From contig NMRA01000035.1 of NCBI GenBank assembly GCA_002633005.1, forward strand, positions 184,001 through 248,000: a stretch of DNA of 64,000 nucleotides. The letters run 5' to 3'. A program made the translations under genes and the position numbers. Under the pieces are notes generated by a model. The model made no database searches and was not told the DNA's origin. It saw only the letters and a list, made by a program, of their open reading frames with translations. This DNA is from Phoronis australis (lineage: Eukaryota > Phoronida > Phoronidae). Of this stretch, positions 40,501-46,500 are shown piece by piece (position 1 is the first letter of the stretch; each line of letters starts with the position of its first letter).

Positions 40501-43500
40501 AGCCTACAAACTCTTACTTAGTTCAATCAGCCACAATAATACCAACAAGTGCATATACGTATATATCGGTTCCTGAGACGATAATCATAACTAGAGACAA
40601 GCCAAAGAGAGTAGCATTATGTTGTTAACTACCCATCAGACAACAGACGGAATAAATTCAACTTGAACGACATGGACATCACGCCTATAAATGCCGAAAC
40701 AATAGACAGCAGCTGAGAAACCCCCCTGAACAAGCTCATGAAGATATGCAATCATAGATCTAAACACCCATCAATAATCTCCTCTATCTGCAGTTCAATC
40801 TCCCTACTTTGTAAATTGATATAAAACATAGGAAATAAAGGTGGTTACAGTTGGTTTCATATCAAGTACGGTAGTTACATGTCGCCAGCAATAAAAGATT
40901 TTTTAACTTAAAGCCTGCGAGTAACGGAACTGTGTTGAAAATCAGAATTCTCCAAAGATGCATTTTCACATCCTATATCGAGTTCATTATACTCTTGTCT
41001 TCACTAGAATTAAGATACGTAGTTGACAGTAGAAGTCGAAACCACATGTGTCGTTGTCTATGAAGTTTTCGGCAAATAGTACAATTTGAACTTGTAATGG
41101 GGTTGCCAGTTCTTTGCAATGCCAATTCCAATCAAAGTAAAGAACAAGGTCAGAGAAATTTTTAATTTAAAGAATTTGAAGGCACTCACTCGAGACTTAC
41201 TAAATTTTTGACATCAAAAAATCACTGAAAGTAGGTGGGGTGAGATTTTAAACACCATAATAACCTAGCTTGGATGAAGCTATGTAGAGTCCCCAGTCCC
41301 CAAGTAAGACGGAACTTACACATGGAGGAGGGTTGCTGGTCAACCTCACTGGTGGGAAGTCACTCCTAAGTCTAGTTAACATGGTAAACTGCGAGCGCAC
41401 CTCAAACAGACGAGTAGGAGTTGCCGTTCTTGTTGGACCAACCGTAGGAATCACCTGAGCCAACAAAGTAACGACAGTTCCTGGGCATTTAGAGAGCCAC
41501 TCTAGCAGTGTACTTATGCAACAATGAAAATAGCAAGAGCGAGAATACTTGAGGTAGCAGTGAAGTGTAAACAGTGCTGAAGGTAGAAGTGATGACATGG
41601 CAGCAATCAGAAGGGATGCACTTGTTATTCTAAGGTCCTGTCAAAACAGGCTACATTTCATTAACTGGACTATGGTTATACAGGACCTGGGCCCCGTCTC
41701 CAATCTTTTTACTCGAAATGGAACTCGAAATTAGGTTTGGCATTTTCTGCTCTACTTTTGGGCGAACTCAAGATAAGTGTCTATTATTCTAAGCTCGAGT
41801 ACACAATAACTTACGTAGATAATTCATTGCCCTTAGTTCACAGTTTGTAAACCCAATATTAAAGCAATAAGTTCGAGTTTGAACTCGAAATTTCGAGTTT
41901 TTACTCGTGCTTGTAGCGCGAATATAATGGTCTCCAAGAGCAAACTTGAACTAGAAACTCCTATGCATAAACTATAATGTATTCGAGCACAGTCTGATAA
42001 CCAATTATTTTAAGTTCGCACAAAAGGAGCAGAGAAATTGCCAAGAATAGTTTCGAGTTTGTTTCGAGTACAAAGATTAGACCGGGCCCAGGTTTACAAG
42101 TATGCCTATCTAGCCTGCTATCCACAAAACTATTAGACATTGTTTAGGGTTCTACATGCCCTTAACACCAAGTAATGCAGACTGTGTGTGCACAAGACAG
42201 GAGCTATTCAGTCCCAAAAAGTAATGGTCTCTGTTGACTGAATTACATTACAGTAAAATTTACCATTTCGAATAAAAACCATATGGGCGACTGGTATTTA
42301 CCAGGTGGTGCTCATAAAGGTAGCTCCATTTAACATTTGAGAAGATAGAGAACAGAAAGCAGTTCACCGGCATGGTGATGTTCGTGTGATGAGGGAGCCC
42401 CATGATTAACCTGAATGCAAGAATTTCTATGGGAAGGATCCTAGCTTCACTTGCGACACCTAGTGAGTGAATTTCACATTCCTTATTGGTAAAACTGAGT
42501 CTGCATGTTGTCACGTAATTGGTGAATTTAGTGGCCACGGCAAAAAACGACAGTAGCATGACTTAAGGGCATCCGCGAATGTTTGTTTTCTGGAAGCCAC
42601 GGTCAGACCCCCTTTACAACATCCTAGATCCGTCACAGCACAAACAATGGAACCACACATAATCTACAAGAGAGTAATGTCACACCATCAGTTCATATTG
42701 GAATCAATGTCGTAGTGATTATTAGACAAAAAACAATGTTAGCTGTAGTGTTCCTGGTTGGAAGAGCTAGGTAAAATCTCAGAAGGCTCCTTTACAAATA
42801 ACCACAGCAAACCCCTGAGGACTGAACACAATGGATGCATTTCAGAGAGCTTCGTTACCATTGGTTTAAAATAAGAACCAATACTGCCATTATAATTCAT
42901 ATTGGCTGATAGCCAGAGGAGTTTTCACTGGTGGTGCTCTGATTGGTCTCACTGGTAAGAGAGGACATATTTACAGTAAAATCGCACCAATGTAGAACAA
43001 AAAATTGCCAACTTGACCGTTTTTCCCAGACTTCTAGCATTGTTTTTATTGCCCATGATTTCTCAAAACATTGTCTTATGGCAGCTATCTTGTATTTTAT
43101 GAAAAAAGAAAAAAGAAAAGTTCACGTGTCCAACACATTGTTTTTTAAATTCTTGTCTTCCGCAATGATCGCTCTCCCATGCCATGAGGCAAGAAATAGC
43201 GGCCCATCTCCAGATACGGCAGGCAGGTCAGCAGCCTCGTTTTCGCTCCTATGGAGATTCACGTGTTAGCATGTCGTCTGAATACTTTATATTTCATATC
43301 AGATTTAAGTCATGCCGGGAAAGTATTACTGCTGCACCATGGGCTGCAGCACCGATTCAAAGGTGTGGGATAAGCTGGATAAATATCCATGTGAGCAGGA
43401 AGTCACATTTCACCCTTTGCCGACGTTTCTGAAGGACAAAAGACAGCGAAACCGGTCACGCGCACAGCGCCACCGTTATACAATCAATATAATCTTAACT

Positions 43501-46500
43501 CACGAACAAGAAGAGCGGGAGTGCAAAATACTGGAATTTGAGTGATTTTACCACATGCGTCTAGCAGTGACTAGATTCTAACCAATGACAATAGATTATT
43601 TTTCACATCAGAGTGAAATATGAGAAATGCTGAATATTAATTAACATCGCCATTGCTTACTTTAGTGTTCCAATATTGTTCAAACACAGAGACGACATTT
43701 TATGCTAGTAATTAAACACATGCAAATGGATGAGTAATTCTGTCCGTCATTCACAACAAACTACGAAGATCAATTCCGGTTTGTATTGACTCAAGAACTG
43801 TTTCCACGGAGTAGATAAATGCATGCAAATAGTCGACCGAGCAAACTGCAAAAGCATGTCCGACATCCAGCTGTGAGGATAAATCCTGAACATTTCTAAT
43901 TGATTTCAAGAACAAAGAGACAATGTATTTCACCAAGTTAATATTTACACATGCACATTTATGATTTACAATTTTCCTGATGTCTTGGTAAGACACTTAA
44001 AGTCCACCGTGAATTAATTTTTGTTTTTCTGTATGTATTGGACTATGCAGATAGTTCCCGCTGTGTTTTTGTAACGCATGAAAACACGATTTAAACGCTC
44101 AAACGCTGGCACGTCAAATGATTTGTGAAGTAGCCATTTTGCACCATACTGGGACAACGCAAAAAAGCAAATAAAAAACGGCCAATAGCAGTAGTTCTGA
44201 ACATTCGCCAGGGCTCGTGGTAGAACTATATAACTACTGCGGACACCAAAATATATTGAACAGGACAGCAATGTGCACACGCATTGTTTGCATCAGTTTG
44301 GGTTAAGGTTAAGTAGGAAATGTTTTTAAACATTAAAATAACTATACAACATCATATCTCAGAAGAGGCAAAACGTATTCACATGAAACTCTCAGACATA
44401 ATGCTTTGTGCACTGGTTTGCAAAACACTTCAGCGATTGTTTTTAAAATGTTCCATTTTTGCATGAGGGACAATCAAAAAATAAGACTCCTAAGTTCTTT
44501 GAGAAAAAAATGGCAGGAAACAAAATGAAACAATTTAGAGAACTGTTACAGCGTTTGTGAGATTTTATCTTGGAAACTTATATCATACGAAAATTTGGCA
44601 ATGTTATTATTGATCCTGTTGTTTTACTATGAATGCACTTTTCTTGTTTGCTGAATTTTACTAACAAAGAAATTGGTAATATTTTACCCGAACAGTTACG
44701 GAGAACGGAGAACGGTTTCAAGTCCATCCCAAACATACTAAACAATAAAGCCAATTGTCCAACAGTAGATGTCAAAACATTAACTTAACTATGACCTCCA
44801 CTGCCATTTCCATCTGGCCAAATGCTCACATCAGTTGCAAGAGAGACAATTCGGTAGCAGCGAAAGACCAATTTTGGTGCGGCTGAAGTTCCAATTTTTC
44901 TGACGCCAACAAAAGCATAAAAGTAATGACTTTCTTTAAATGCGTCATTTAAAGGGTAAACATGGCGCTGATCATTCTATCCCGATTGATTTAGGTGTTG
45001 TAATGGTTTTGTTCAATTTGCATCAAGTTGCTCTCACAGGAAGTTGATTGTCAGGCAGAACTGTGTCCGGGAGTGAGAGAGTATTTAATATCTAATCTTA
45101 GTGATCTCAATTACTGGCCTGAGCCAACATTGCTTGACCTTTCCTGTGAATGCACACTATAGATTGCTTTCAGGAAACATGGTGATTGTAGTATGCAGGT
45201 ATCTGCCACAACGCAGTTTAATGGACCTATCCCAGTTGCGTTTCCCCTATTTGCCCACAATGCTGGCAGACGGGCAGTCTCTTCAATTCTTTTTCTGTTG
45301 CGTTTTTTGCAAATACTGAAAATTATTTTTCATCAAATTAGTCTATTGTCAGTGAAATTCCGTTGTTGTACAGTAATCTGCAACACCAACACCAACATCA
45401 AAAAATTAAACAAATATCTACATAGATGGGATATGCGGAGTTCTTTCTTGGCCTGAATAAATTCATTCATGACGCATTTTTGTACTTTCATCACAGGAGA
45501 GCTCACATCTAAACAGGATTATATTCTACACCATTGACACTTGCCTCTATACAAATACAAAAGGATGCTCGTACCCATGCAAAATGCTCCACTGATTGAG
45601 GACTTGAAAGGTTCTCTATTTAATATAACATATTCTTTTATTAACACCGTGTATTGTTGAAAAGTTTGTGTGCCCGAACATGTATATAACGGTGTACCTA
45701 AATTCACATTAAGATGAAGAGACTTTGAGGAGTTTACATCTTGGTAAGACATTTACCTATGCATGTAGATATGGCTCAGGCCACCACATGTATCTGAGCA
45801 AAAACATTTAAACTGCATCCCACCTCCCCCACTCAAAGCTGCATTCATTTAACCCCTCTCCAGTTTAGCATACTAAAATGGTAATCAAATCACACCTTCT
45901 GTTCATAATATTCCTAACCCTGAAAGGATTCTAATTCCATTACCACCAAGAACATTAAAACCATCAGAAAACACTTCAGAGTTTTTTGGGCAATGGCGAA
46001 CCCTCACGTTACCAATTCGAAATAGAGCCTAGAGGCACTATCCATGACCCAAGTTGCAAGGTCATTCGGTATTTCAAGATATAATGAGTACGGTGATGTT
46101 TTTAAATCTCATAACGATATAGTTTGCATCACAGTATTGACAGCTAAACAGCAAAAAACATTTTTAGCAAAAACAACAGCACTTTGACTATAGGCCCATG
46201 AGATAATCAGAGGCACTCTCCCCCGTATATAACGATCAAATCAGATGGATGACTTGACCATAGAACCTCAAACTTTGCGTCAAAATCAAGGAACAAGAAA
46301 ACATTTTTTTTAAATTAACACAAGCAACATTAAGGTTGTTGTCCAGTGTGCATGACCATATGAGCTCGCTTCAAAATGCAGAGCAGATAAAACAACATTT
46401 TCTCAAGTAAAATAACAAAGTGATTTGCAATCAATAGAACATCCCCTGAAAGTCTGTCTCTCAATACTGTCATTGATTCCATTATAAGTGAAACACTAAC

